A program made the translations under genes and the position numbers. Source: Scilla litardierei (lineage: Eukaryota; Streptophyta; Magnoliopsida; Asparagales; Asparagaceae). From it: a stretch of 64,000 nucleotides of DNA. Location: NCBI GenBank assembly GCA_030789695.1, contig CM061132.1, positions 149,552,597-149,616,596 on the forward strand, read 5' to 3'. Positions 12,812-24,402 of this stretch are shown here, piece after piece; the stretch's first letter is position 1, and each line of letters starts with the position of its first letter. Under the pieces are notes generated by a model that saw only the letters and a program-made list of their open reading frames with translations, was not told the DNA's origin and searched no databases.

Positions 12812-13553
12812 TGTTAGTGCATGGATACGGATCCTGATGGAGTATCTGCGCACCCGACCCATTCAGCATCCACAACCCGATACCCGTCGCTAAAAGCGGG
12901 GTGTTGCCGAGTCAGACGAGCGGGTTGTTCAAACGTTAGGCTTGTGCTAAATATTCGGGGGGGATGTTAATGGGGCCGAGTAAATGGGCAGCCCTTATCT
13001 CGAATCCCGGCGGAGATCGCGCCCGAATCAATGAGGGATGATTACATACAATCAAAGAGGAACAACATATAAATGGACGAAAGGACAAATGTAAATGGGT
13101 TCCAATTCCAAGGTACGAGGGCTAAGACATAGAACTCTACTTTTTTAGCTGATATTTCTTATACTTTAGAGCTTGTGCCGCCAGATCTGAGACGAACCTC
13201 CGTGGGTCGATCTCAGCTGCACCAAGCTCCCTCTCTTCCTTAAGTTCCCACACTAACTTAAGCATCGGATGGGATTTGGGTCAAACCCCAAATCCGACCC
13301 CCTAACGTGTCTTCGTGGTGTAGATTGACGAGTCTCCATCTCCCTCTAGGGTCGTTCTCGAGCTTTCCAACCTCGAACGATCGACATGTATGTTGATCGA
13401 GGGTCGATCGAGCACCGTGTTGTCATCCACCTCCATTACTCGACACAGTTTCTTTCAACACAAGGTCATACTTCATCAGCTGACGAGGCTCCGACTCAGC
13501 ACCAAGAGCCTACGTCAGCTTGACAACTATCTCGGTTAATTTTGGCCTTAACA
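12812..13553 (+). repeat. Tat-1 5' LTR
   Basis: The 742-bp LTR begins TGTTAGTGCATGG and ends TTGGCCTTAACA. It is clearly homologous to 48358-49098 and, in reverse, to 52798-53564 and 60793-61531. A TATAAAT promoter motif lies at 13067-13073. Confidence 0.9.
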
Positions 13554-13554
13554 G

Positions 13555-13572
13555 TTTAGCGCTGTCTGTGGG
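13555..13572 (+). other. Tat-1 primer-binding site (degenerate)
   Basis: Directly after the LTR the sequence reads TTTAGCGCTGTCTGTGGG. The same place in Tat-2 reads TTTGGCGCCGTCTGTGG, whose TGGCGCCGT matches the 3' end of tRNA-Asp. This copy has lost the match at two positions. Confidence 0.6.
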
Positions 13573-13612
13573 AAACCACGAGTCGACATCTCGATCGATG
13601 AACTGCTCGACC

Positions 13613-13747
13613 ATGTCGACTCACCCATCAACATCCTTTAGGGATACCGTGGCACCTCCCAGCGTCGGCCTCAGTAACACGATAATGGGAGGTCCCCTCA
13701 CCCAGAGCTGTCAACCTTTCTCCAATGCTCCTACGCCGGAAGGTTGA
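13613..13747 (+). pseudogene. Tat-1 gag remnant (N-terminal codons only)
   Basis: An ATG at 13613 opens a 44-codon frame (MSTHPSTSFRD..) ending at a TGA, immediately followed by protease sequence. Full Tat gag is several hundred residues with a CCHC zinc knuckle, and all of that is absent. Tat-2 has the same short remnant (60605-60733, minus) and the same junction sequence around AGGTTGATGACAGT, so the deletion is ancestral to both copies. Confidence 0.65.
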
Positions 13748-14321
13748 TGACAGTGTCTGTGGGGCGAAAGCGTCCCGGTGATTCTACACCTCCTATCTCT
13801 TTCTCGGATGAAGATCTGGAGGGTGTGGAACTGTCGCATGATAATGCAATCGTCATCACGGCCACCATCAACGAGATCGAAGTAAAGAGGTTACTTGTCG
13901 ACAACGGAAGCTCGTGTGATATACTCTTCTTCACTACGTTAGAGAGGATGAGGTTGTCCACCACGGAGTTAACGCCCTGTTCAGGGCCCTTGGTGGGATT
14001 CACCGGACATTCCGCCCTAATAGCGGGCATCATCACCCTACCGGTGACACTCGGTACATATCCTCGACAAATCACTTGTCTAACCATTTCATGGTGGTGA
14101 AGATCAACTCTGCGTACCACGGGATCATCGGAAGACCACTATTGAACGTTATAGAAGCGGTGGTCTCAACTTTCCATCAGATGATCAAATTCCAGACCCC
14201 CGAGGGAGTCGGAAAGGCAAGAGGAAATCAGAAGCAAGCGCGGTCGTGTTATACAGTGTCCACCGCTTTGAGGAGGATTGGGCAGGCAGACCCAATCGAT
14301 CCCAGAGGCGGAGATCGATAG
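13744..14321 (+). pseudogene. Tat-1 aspartic protease
   Basis: The frame 13744-14100 carries ISFSDEDLEGVELSHD and the active-site motif VKRLLVDNGSSCDILF, the usual D-N-G-S-S form of Tat proteases. A frameshift around 14076-14100 moves the continuation (MVVKINSAYHGIIGRPLLN, then FQTPEGV) into the frame 14076-14321. The protease would cleave a Gag-Pol precursor, but no gag remains here. Not functional as it stands. Confidence 0.85.
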
Positions 14322-14656
14322 CTCGTAGCAGTCGAAAAGATGGAGAACATCCGGTTCTCCGGAGAGGAATGGAAATATGTCTATATAGGATCAATGCTCC
14401 CCCTTGACCGAAGGGAACAATTGATTGCTCTATTGAGAGAGAGCACACAGACGTTTGTGCCTGGTCCCCGAAAGACATGCTCGGCATCGAACCAGAGGTA
14501 GCATGCCACAAAATGGAAGTCGACCCGACTTCTAGGCTCATGAAGCAAAAGAAGAGAAATATGGGAGGAGAAAAGATGAAGGATGCAATCGTGTAAGTAG
14601 ATCGACTTCTAGAAGCTGGCTTCATTCGAGAAGTCAAATATCATGACTGGCTCTTG
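14322..14656 (+). pseudogene. Tat-1 reverse transcriptase, N-terminal piece
   Basis: This covers the protease-RT linker and the start of RT, with frameshifts and a stop (GTAAGTAG near 14594). Recognisable pieces are KQKKRNMGGEKMKDAIV and DRLLEAGFIREVKY, which align with Tat-2. It ends where the solo LTR inserted: AACAT at 14657-14661 is repeated at 17898-17902. Confidence 0.8.
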
Positions 14657-14661
14657 AACAT

Positions 14662-17600
14662 TGTCACGCCCCGCTTCCCATTCTACCGGGAGCGAGGACG
14701 CGAGCGGGTCCGCGATGTGCTTAAAACAAGGAGGAGTACTTTTTTTTTGGAATCTTTTTCTTTTCTTCCTCCTTGGCTTAAACACACTAAGCGTCTGTAT
14801 AAAAATTGCAGATTCTTGCTTGCAAATTTAAGAAACAGCTCAAACAACATTATTACATATCCAGTGTACAATAATTAAGATACAGCTTGGCCTAGTATGG
14901 CCAATACAAACAAAGTACACGAATTACATTAATCAAATATGTATAAAAGTGCTGACGCGAAGGTAAAAGTCTAGTCTTCTGTGGGTAGATACTCCACGTA
15001 GCCTTCGAGCACTGGCTCGGTTTCTGCAGTAGTGTCTTCAAAGAACTCACTATTGATACCTGACGGACATTTCGTAAAACAACAAAATGAAATGTCCGTC
15101 AGCGAGGTTTACTCGGCAAGATAATCTCAAAACCAAAATGTTGGACATTTTAAAATTAAACCGAGCTGGACTTTTAAAGACAAGCAATAAGTTTAAATTA
15201 AAATAAGCAATAAAAGAGATAAATCAGTTTAAAGCAGTTAAAGAAGTTAAACATTTGCAATCTGCCGCAACTAAATCATTGATAGCCATTTGCAATACCA
15301 TTTGCAACCTGTAACAATTTCAGTATTCAGTCACTATTTGCAAAGTCATCTGTAACCTATGACAATTTAGCATTCAATAATCACACTGTAACAACCTGTA
15401 GAAAGAGATGTTAGAACAACAATCAATAACCAGTCTATCCTAGTGATAAGTCCATGTCCAAGAGTACTAGAGATAACCAACATGCAGCCTGCGACGGGAG
15501 CAACTCCGAGGCTTACCCACCGTTCCGATATGGCAACGGTCAAGGTTCTAACCCCCGTAATGTGTTGGAGGTAATTTAGTATGGCGCATCCAGTCATTCT
15601 GTAACACTTGTGATCATAGACTACCCCAAACCCGGGTCAAGTCAAGTGGCGGTCAAAAGAATGTGTACTATCTGTCTATTATTGAAATTCCATCTTCCAT
15701 TCTATATTGTTAAAGTTCCATCTTCCATTCAATATTGTTGAAGTTCCATCTTCCATTTCAGTCAATTCAGTCTCGGTTTTCAACAGTCCGTACGATAGTT
15801 TCACAAAAGTTCACCACTTTGCGATTCGATTTAGCAGTTAGATGAAAACATAAAGATCACTTAAATTGATGAAAGAACGAGTAAGATCTAATTTTAACTA
15901 AGCAAAAGAGTTTAAATTAGCTTAAAATACTTTCTAAGACTAGTAGTTATTTTTCAAGATTTTTAAACAATTTTTAAACAATTTTAAATAGCCAAAAAGC
16001 AATTTTAAATCAAGAATGATTTTTAAAACATATGTTCAAGGAATTGTTTAGAGCAAACCGTACATCAGAATTCTTCAAACAAGGTGTCAAAATGATCGTA
16101 TTCACTAGTACTACGACATATATTTTTATCGTACGTAAGTGCACGTAAAATCACAGATTACGAATTTTAAAAGGATTTTTAAAACAAGAATTTATCATTA
16201 CAACATATCTTCAAAGATTTATTCCGGGCAAACCGTACGTCAGAATTTTGCAAACAAGATGTCAAAACGATCGTATTTACAAGTACTGTAACATATATTT
16301 TTATCAGACGTACATATACGTAAAAATTGCAAGCTACGAATTTTAGAAGAATTTTAACCTATTTAAGTTTTGCCTTTAAAAATTCACTGTGAGAAATATA
16401 CTTGCCTGATCGCGACGAAACTAGCGCCAATGGATTCGTTTCGACGTTTCTGATTTTCTGGGACTAGTCACACATTTTTCTGGCCCCTGTATAATTAGTT
16501 ATGGATTTATAACCTTAAAACCCATTTATTAATTAATAAAAATTACGAAAAACGAAATATTCGTTATATTTACAAGTTTGCCATTCGAATTTATACCGCT
16601 GCTTTTCGTTCGTTTCAGCTGCATGGGGAGAGAGAGGGTGGGCGACGTGGGCGGAGGGGGCCTCGGCGGTGAGCGGGGGCGGGCAAGGCGGCGTCGGGAG
16701 CGGAGCGGTCGGCGCTGCGGCGGCCTCGGGGCGGAGCTGACGGGGCGTTCGGAGATGGCAGCGTGGCGCCGTGCTTCGCCTGAGCTCGAGGAAGAGGGCA
16801 CCGGCGGTCTCGTCGTTGCTGTGGCGGGGTGGCGAACGGGGGTAAACGGCGGTGGGGGCGTTGTACGACGTCGGAGAGGGGAGCGGCGACGGTGAGGGGA
16901 GGTCACGACGACGGAAGAGAGCGGGGAAAACGACGGGCGACGTCGGCTTCGAGAACAGGGGAGAGGCTGCCGGGGTGTGGGGTGCTCGGAGCTCAGGCGG
17001 GGTGGCGGTGCGGCGTAGACCTCCGGCGATCGGGGTGGAAGAGGAGAGCGGGAGAGTGAGTGAGGAGAGGGGGTTAGTCGAAAGCTTAGGGGTGGGTTCG
17101 GTTTTGAAAACAAGGAGGGAGAGAGAGATCTGTGAAATTTTGCCTGGGTTCGAAAGATATAGAGGGAGAGAGACTGAGGGTAGGAGAGAAGCCTGTGGGC
17201 TTATTATATAGGGTTATAGATCAATAAGAAAGGGTAGCTGAGGGGATGAGGGTGGGTTAGGTACGGGTTAGATGGGGATGTGGGTAGATACGGTTTAGAT
17301 TTAGGTGGGATAATTAGGAAGGTAATTAGGAAGGTAAAACACCATTAACGGAAGTCATTAGTGAAAATACAAAAGCGAAAATTACGAAAATGCCCTTACT
17401 AGTAAACGTGTCCGAAAAATTACGAAAACATACCCACGGGATCGTATCGTCAAGAGGATCGCGAATACGAAGACCGTTTTGGGATTTGAGCTACAGAAAT
17501 ACTAGATTTTGGCCAAAACGTTTAGAAAGCGGGTGTGCGGGTTCCCTATTGAAACGATATCAGATAATTACGAAATTAATGTGGGAAGCCCCAAATGATC

Positions 17601-17897
17601 ATAGGATGCTACTGCAGAAGTTTGAAATCGTTTTGAAGACGTTTGAATAGAAAATAAATTCGTTGAATCAAAACGGTAATTTTGGGAGATGAATTTTAAC
17701 AGAAATGTTTTGGGCATTTGAGGAAATCTGAAATTGCTGAAATACTTTATAATAAGTTTAGTATTTTAAAATATTTTTATAATAATTTTTGAAATCAGTT
17801 TAAAACTCCTAATCAACCATTACAAAATACAATTAAAATGAAATTACTTTAAATTCTTAATTTAAATATTTTTTTGGAAAAAACACAGGCCGTTACA
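14662..17897 (-). mobile_element. solo LTR 1 (Tekay-like group, reverse orientation)
   Basis: The 3236-bp insert reads TGTCACGCCCCGCTTCCC..GGCCGTTACA on the plus strand, so its LTR sense is minus (TGTAACG..GGGGCGTGACA). These ends match the LTRs of Tekay-1 and the other two solo LTRs. The target duplication AACAT flanks it perfectly. There is no internal coding region, PBS or second LTR, so it is a solo LTR left by LTR-LTR recombination. It has a TATATAAT-like motif at about 17201-17210 on its sense strand, a GC-rich transcribed region (about 16600-17100), a tandem duplication of about 176 bp (16050-16200 and 16226-16370), and three copies of a TTCCATCTTCCATT unit near 15684-15760. The 194-codon frame at 16529-17113 is low-complexity and not taken as a gene. 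Confidence 0.88.
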
Positions 17898-19730
17898 AAC
17901 ATCGTGATGGTGAATAAGTCGAACGGCAAATGTCGGATGTGCGTCGACTTCACCGATCTCAACAAAGCGTACCGGAAGGATAGTTACCATCTACTACGAA
18001 CAAACATCTAGTCGACAGCGCTACGGGCTACAAACTCCTCAGCTTCATGGACACATTCCCAGGATATAACCATATTCAGATGGCATCGGAGGACGAAGTG
18101 AATACTTCATTCATCATTAATCGAGGAATTTTCTGTTACACCAAAATGCCATTTTGTTTAAAGGATGAATCAGCTACTTACCAACGCATGATGAACGGAG
18201 TCTTCGAGGCTCAAATCGGTTGGAACATATAAGTCTACGTCGATGACATGTTGGTCAAGGCCAAAAGGTCGACAGATCACATCGTAGATCTCCGAGTGAT
18301 ATTCGCACATATCTGGCGATACAACCTTAGGCTACACCCTGCCAAATGTACCTTTGGGTTTTGGTCGGGGAAGTTCCTCGGTTTCATGCTGACAAATCAA
18401 GAGATTGAGGTCAACCCCGACAAGATCGCTGCGATCATTACGATGAAGGAGCCTACGACCATTAGAGAACTCCAAAGGCTGAACGTAGGAATAGCTGCTC
18501 TGGGCCGATTCTTGTCTAAATCAGCCGAGAGATCATTGCCTTTCTTCATAGTGCTGAGAAAGGCGGTAGCCTCCGCTTCGAGTTGAAAAAGAGTCATCGA
18601 GTGGGATGTGGACTGCAAGAAAGCTTTCTTCGAGTTAAAGGCATACCTTCGCAGACCACCACTCCTGACCAAGCCAAATAAAGATGACCAATACATCATC
18701 TATCTGGCCGCTACCATAGAGGCCGTAAGCTCGGCACTCGTCAAAGAAGACTCGGGAATACAACGGCCCATCTACTACGTCAGTCAGATCATCCGAGGCA
18801 CGGAAATAAACTACTCAAGGATATAGAAGATGGCTTTGTGCTAATCCAATCTGCTAAGAGGTTGCGACCCTACTTCCAAGCGCACACCATCTCGTCCTCA
18901 CCGACACTCCTTTGGAACAACCCCTAAAGAAGCCGGATCGTTTAGGGAGAATGATGAAGTGGGGAGTCGAGCTGAGCAAGTTCGACATCCAGTTCAAACC
19001 GAGGACCGCCATTAAAGGGCATGCTCTCGCCGACTTCATTGTCAAACTCACTTATGACGAAGGCCCGAAGGAGGAGGTATATGTTACTAATGTCATACCC
19101 GAGGCTACCCCCTCACCATCGATATGTATCAATTCACCTAATGATACAATTGAAGACGAGAGAACCTGAATCGTACAAGTTACCAGTTCGGCCACACAAG
19201 TCGGGAGCAGGTCCGGAATAATTGTCCAAACATCAGCGTGCAATATATTCGAGTATGCCCTCTGCTTCGACTTCCAAACCACAAATAACTGTGCTGAATA
19301 CGAAGCAAACATCAACGGACTCCGGTTGACTCGAGCCTTAGGAGCAAAAGTGGTCCAACTACTCAGCGATTCCAGCCTCGTAGTCCACCAATTAAACAAA
19401 ACCTTCGATGCCCGCGAAGACTCGATGCAGAGCTACGTACAAGTTGCTAATGTAGAGCTCGCCAAGTTCAGACACATGGAGATCCATCATGTACCAAGGT
19501 CGAAGAATCATCGAGCCAATGCCCTATCGAAGCTCGCATCATCCTCCCCCGCGGAGCTCGGGCGAACAGCGTTTACCATACCCAGCGGGCTGGAGCAAGA
19601 GCTGCTAAGCCTCGACCAAGGAATCACTTGGATGGATCCCATAGTCTATTACCTGAACACAGGAGAGAAGCCGACCGACCTAGTGGAGGCACGAAAGCAA
19701 GAACAGAAGGCCTACCAATTATCTTGCTAG
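17898..19730 (+). pseudogene. Tat-1 reverse transcriptase (main part), RNase H and archaeal-type RNase H
   Basis: RT resumes with NIVMVNKSNGKCRMCVDFTDLN after the solo LTR. The catalytic YVDDM is at 18235-18249, preceded by a stop (ATATAA near 18229). Thumb and connection sequences (FLGFMLTNQEIE.., IREL.. ALGRF) lead to RNase H (DVDCKKAFFELKAYL.., about 18605-18830). The second, archaeal-type RNase H typical of Tat elements follows: NNCAEYEANINGLRL at about 19280 and LSDSSLVVHQLN at 19362 onward. Stops near 18583, 18826 and 19167 and frameshifts make it non-functional. Confidence 0.88.
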
Positions 19731-20877
19731 AGGGTTCATTGTACAAGAGGCGATGGACCAAGTATAACGTTTTTCCCTGCCTCAAATGTTTAGCCCCGTA
19801 GGAAGCTCACTACGTGATCCAATAGATCCATGAGGGTGATTTTGGAAATCATCACGGGGGGTGGCTATAGCTTTGAAAGCCGTGAGACAAGGCTATTTTG
19901 GCCAACGATGTTCAAGGACGCCGTTGAATACGTTCGAAAGTGCCCAACTTGCCAAAAGTTCTCGAAGATCAGCTCGGCCCCACCAAGTGATCTGATACCC
20001 ATCATCAGTCCAGTTCCTTTCGCCAAGTGGGGATTGGACCTCATTGGTCCATGCAAACAAGCAAGTGGGCAACGGAAGTTCCTCATAATGGCGATCAACT
20101 ACTTCACAAAGTGGATCGAAGCAGAGCCCCTATCCCAAATCACCTGGAAGGAAGCTCGGAGCTTCGTCTGGAAGTCGATCGTCTATCATTTTGGCATCCC
20201 ACAATCCATTGTGACGGACAATGGAACACAATTTAACAGCGCCGGCTTCAGAGACTTCTGCTCCGAGCTGAAGATTAAGCCGCACTTTGCCTCTGTTGCC
20301 CATCCCCAATCGAATGGATTGGCAGAGGCAGCCAACAAAAGCATCCTTGGACCCCTTCGGAAGAGGATAACCATGCTCGAAGGGACCTAGCCAGAAGAAA
20401 TCCCCGTCATACTATGGTCATACAGAACGACCCACAAAACCTCGACAAGTGAAACGCCATTCATGCTGGCTTATGGATGCGAGGCTGTCATCCCAGTGGA
20501 AGTTAATAAGCAACCACTTCGTCTCCAATACTATGACGAAGAAAGAAAGAAACTCGAAATGACTCGAACTCAACCTACAACTGGTAGACGAGATCTGCAA
20601 ACGGGCTCTGATGACCCTCATTGAACAAAAAGGACACATGGCTCGCTATTTCAACTCAAGGGTCTGTAAACGCAGCTTCTGTGTAGGCGACTTGGTACTG
20701 CATAAGGCTGCTTTCACGCCCGAGATTCTCAAGCAAGGGAAGCTCGCAGCAAAGTGGGAAGGACCTTGCACGGTGATCGATGTACTCGGTCCTGCCACCT
20801 ACCAGCTCGCTACAATGGATTATAAAGAACGTCCTCACACTTGGAACGCGGAGCATCTGCAGAAGTACTATCAATGA
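19731..20877 (+). pseudogene. Tat-1 integrase
   Basis: The zinc-binding HHCC region is present but frameshifted (HEGDFGNHHGG, then CPTCQK). The catalytic triad is visible in frame 19830-20390: D in WGLDLIGP, D in VTDNGTQF, E in NGLAEAANKSI. A stop follows LEGT at 20388-20390. The C-terminal part (FMLAYGCEAVIPVEV, then 20611-20877 with GDLVLHKA and KWEGPCTVIDVLG) ends at a TGA at 20875-20877. Several frame changes make it inactive. Confidence 0.87.
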
Positions 20878-20989
20878 TTGTACCAACAAATGCACCAGTC
20901 GATTGAAGGTTACTTTTTTCTTTTATCCTATGCTTATTCAAGATAAATGTAAAGTCGATCGTTTTTCGATATCTATCCAACAATTTTCT

Positions 20990-21350
20990 AACCATAGTCG
21001 TCGGCCATAAGTCGAATGGGCATCACCACTTGCCACCGAACGACTCTTGTCGTCAGCCGTAAGTCGAGGGATCCCCCTCGCCACTGAACAACCCACGACA
21101 CTCATCGGCTGTAAGTCGAAGAGGCCTCGCTTCTTGCCACCGAACGACCCAAATTGTCAGCCGTAAGCCGAGGGATCGCCCCTCGCCTGTGAACGACCCT
21201 AGTCATCGGCCATAAGTCGAAGGGGCCTCGCCCCTGACCACCAAACGACCCCAGTCGTCGGTCATAAGTCGAAAAGGGCCTCGCACCTCGCCACCGAACG
21301 ATCCCCGACTTTCGTCGACTCTATGAGGCATTGCCCCTTGCTACTAAACG
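20990..21350 (+). repeat. about 50-bp tandem repeats between Tat-1 integrase and antisense ORF
   Basis: About seven imperfect units of 49-52 bases share the core GTCGGCCATAAGTCGA, then CCTCGCCCC, CACCGAACGAC. The same repeat, with three to four units, lies at the equivalent place in Tat-2 (56410-56600, opposite orientation). It appears to mark the spacer between pol and the antisense ORF. Confidence 0.8.
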
Positions 21351-21708
21351 AAGTGCGATCTATGGTTTAAAAAGTTGTATTCAATCTATTGAATGCGCCT
21401 AACTTGTCAACGACATAACTTACAATCGATCTCTACAAAACTGGAAGCTGAGTTGTTGAAGGACCATACACATGCATATATTCAAGTAAAGGAAAATGCC
21501 AAAGTACGCCAAAGTTACAAAAAGTTTTTCATTTATTTCATAATGGAAAGGTAGCGAAAACAGGAAAGGAAAATTACAAGAAACCTAAACTAAGGCCTGC
21601 CAGCCTAAGAGGAAGGAGGAGCCCCGGATGCAAAGACGCTGGTGAAAGCTTTCATCGCCTTTGCAAGTCTTGCTGTGAGGTCCGCCTTCTCCTTCGTAGC
21701 AGCCTCAT

Positions 21709-24256
21709 TGTAACGACTGGTTTTCATGTATCTGGATTATTATATTATATGTATATGTTTTAGTGGATTTTCTCCTCATGTGTGGTTTTCGTCTCCGTAG
21801 CTTTCATTTTCGATCGTTTCGTCGTGATTTTCTAGCTTCTTCTTTAGAATCGTCAATTTTGGAGTAAGTCATTCGTGACGGGCTTCATATCGGTCATATC
21901 TTACTGTTAGATCAAGCCTAGGAGTCTTAGGAATCGATCCCGGAGCTTCACGCTCCATTTCGGAACTTTCAGTGCACATTAGCCTGTGTAAGAAGGGGCA
22001 TCGACCGACTAGATGACGATCCAGTCGGTCGGAAAACCTTCTTGAACCGACTAGTTGGCTTTGTAAATTTCTCAGGAGTTACTGTTTATCGTTAGTCGGT
22101 CTAAGAACATTGGTCGACCGACTAGGTTGCAAACTAGTCGGTCAGCAATCGTTCTTTAACCGACCAGCTCTATGATCATTTTGACACCAAGTACTATTCA
22201 TTCTTAGTCGGTCTAAGAACTTTCATCGACCGACTAGATGTCGAACTAGTCGGTCAGTAGTTGTTCTTTGACCGACTTAATCTAAATCCTATTTTTGTAC
22301 AGGAGTTACTGTTTGGACTTAGTCGGTCTGCGTTGGTCAACCGACCGACTAGTTTACAAACTAGTCGGTCAGTGGTTGCTCTTTGACCGACTAATTCATT
22401 ACCCAGATTTTTCCCTAATTTCGCTGCTTGGTGTTAGTCGATCACATCTAATCGACCGACCGACTAGTTGCTAAACTAGTCGGTCAGCCAACCTTCTTTG
22501 ACCGACTAATCAGTGTCGAAACCCTAATTTCTGGGCAGCCGCCAGCACTCTCTATTTAAACCCCACCCACGATTTCTTTCACCCCTCTTTCATTCTCCTG
22601 AGCCTCCTTCTTCCCCAAACCACTCTCCAACATTTCCCCAAGCCCTTCCTTCCTCCCTTGGAGTTTCCCTCTCCATTTTGGCCTACCACCATGCCCTATG
22701 TCATCTCCAACCCCCAAAATCCCCCAAAACCCCATTTCTCCAAACTTCTCCATCCATTTCCAGATCTGAACCCTAGGTTCCCTGGAGCGTTTCTTCCGTT
22801 GCCGTGTTTGCTCGACATCATTCTTCCGCTTCTAATACGGTAATAATCGATCTCTTAATGTTTTCATAACCCGTTGTGTTTTTGTGAAACCCTAATGAAA
22901 TGAATGTTGTTTTGATGATTGTTTCTCCATAACAGCGACTTCCCCGTAGATTAGCGTCCGTGTGACGAACCCTCGTTAATCGTCATCCTCGGTGCTAGGC
23001 AAGTGAAACTTGACAATTAGGGTTTTGGGCCATGTCTTAGGCCATTTGCTTGTTGTAGGCGTAAAAGAGACTAGGCGACGAAATGATACTCGCCTAGGCG
23101 CAAATTTAGGAACTAGCTTGACAACGAAGCTAGATCCGACATTTATCATGTTGCACAACTACCATGTCATGTTTAATTTCCATTAACGGTACGCAAAATA
23201 ATTGTCATGTCATTGCATTCTTTAAGTGTTCCCGTGATTGCGTAGCTCCGCTACATCTTGTGAAATGATTGAGGCTAGGTGCACCCCTATGCCAAATGGA
23301 ATACGCTCCTGGTTGTGATCCAGGAAACGAGCTCTTGTGCGGGGCAACCCTGGCTCATTTACTTAGCTCGTGTGCAGGGACCCTGGCTCGTCTACATGTG
23401 GGTATTGGGGGTAATAGTTAAGCGGCCAATCAACTGGGAGTCTGCCCGATCAGTAACTGCAGTGGTAAGGCGTAAACTCTGGGTTCTGGGGGTAGTGTTA
23501 AGCGGCCAATCAGCGTGAACGCCAAACCGTTCAGCTGTAAGGCGTAAACATCTACAAACAACTTGAGACGTGACTAGTGAAAAGATTGAGATTGTTGGTA
23601 GCTTGGCTACTCTTGACTTGTCCTGATAAATTGTTCTCTTGTACTTATTGTTTCACCATGTCTTGCTTGTGCACTCATGTTATAACTGACATGTCATGCA
23701 TACTATAACTGCTAGGTTGTTAGTTTGCCTTACTTTCAGTTTCCTTGCCCAAGTCTTTTAGACTTGCTGACATGTGCCCCTTTACTCTTTTGGGTGACAC
23801 ATGTTAGACCCTGAGCCTGAGTACATTGTTGAGGACGAGGTGTTTGCTGACGCCGAGCCCGAGCTTGTGTTTGGCGAGGAGTACGTGGACACTGGGGACC
23901 AGTCCTAGTGTCTTCGTTGAGCTTTCCCTTTTTGTTTAGACTGCTATTTTGTTGTCGGTGCGTAGCACCTATACTTTGTTACGTTGTTCCTTTTGTTGGC
24001 CTTGTTCTGGGCCTTTAGACTCTTTCTTTTAGACTGGTGGCTTTTCTGGATGTTGAACTTATTTTTCATGTTGGACAAATTATGAGATATGAGATTTTAT
24101 TTCTGTCTCTCCTTGTGTTATTATTGTTGTTCCGTTTGTGGTTACAGGGACCTGCTTATGTTTTATTGACGCTTATCGGGTTTGGGGCTTCACAGCTCCA
24201 CTCTCGTGCAGACCTTCTCACGTCTCGCCTCCATTTTAGGGAAGCGGGGCGTGACA
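21709..24256 (+). repeat. Tekay-1 5' LTR
   Basis: The 2548-bp LTR has ends TGTAACGACTGG and GGGGCGTGACA. A TATTTAAA box is at 22553-22560, followed by a pyrimidine-rich leader. Upstream of the box lies a five-unit palindromic array (22003-22510). A hairpin module (CTAGCTT..AAGCTAG) is at 23112-23134. Confidence 0.93.
22003..22510 (+). repeat. palindromic tandem array in the Tekay-1 LTR
   Basis: Five units of about 112-116 bp each contain TTAGTCGGTC, then a CGACCGACTAG / CTAGTCGGTCAG inverted pair, then TTGACCGACTAA. The fourth unit has arms of 13 bases (GACCGACTAGTTT and its complement) around a 2-base loop. It lies just upstream of the TATA box in what should be U3. Confidence 0.85.
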
Positions 24257-24264
24257 GGTTTTGT

Positions 24265-24283
24265 TGGTGTCCCATGCAGGTTT
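24265..24283 (+). other. Tekay-1 primer-binding site (degenerate, tentative)
   Basis: TGGTGTCCCATGCAGGTTT, nine bases after the LTR, resembles the initiator-Met tRNA site TGGTATCAGAGCCAGGTTT, with several mismatches. Chromoviruses normally use this primer. Confidence 0.35.
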
Positions 24284-24402
24284 CTCTTCTGTAACTGCGA
24301 TTATCGGAATGACGATAATAATATTAGAATGTCCAATAAACTAAGTTCGATGTCCGAGTCATAAGCTATGAGTCTAATCTGCTTCGTTTTCTGTGTCATT
24401 AG

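Noticed and set aside
12811..12812. perfect target duplication for Tat-1
   Set aside because: Flanks read ACAAG and GTAAG, matching at only three of five positions. The boundary is supported by LTR ends instead, and a mutated duplication is possible but not shown.
16529..17113. 194-codon minus-strand ORF, Pro/Ser/Arg-rich
   Set aside because: It lies in the GC-rich part of solo LTR 1, overlaps other long low-complexity frames on the opposite strand, and has no motif. Open length is explained by composition.
20990..21350. regular repeats as a CRISPR array
   Set aside because: Units are contiguous degenerate tandem repeats without unique spacers, in a plant retroelement.
22003..22510. spaced CTAGTCGGTC repeats as a CRISPR array
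   Set aside because: The spacers are themselves homologous between units; it is a roughly 114-bp tandem repeat in an LTR.
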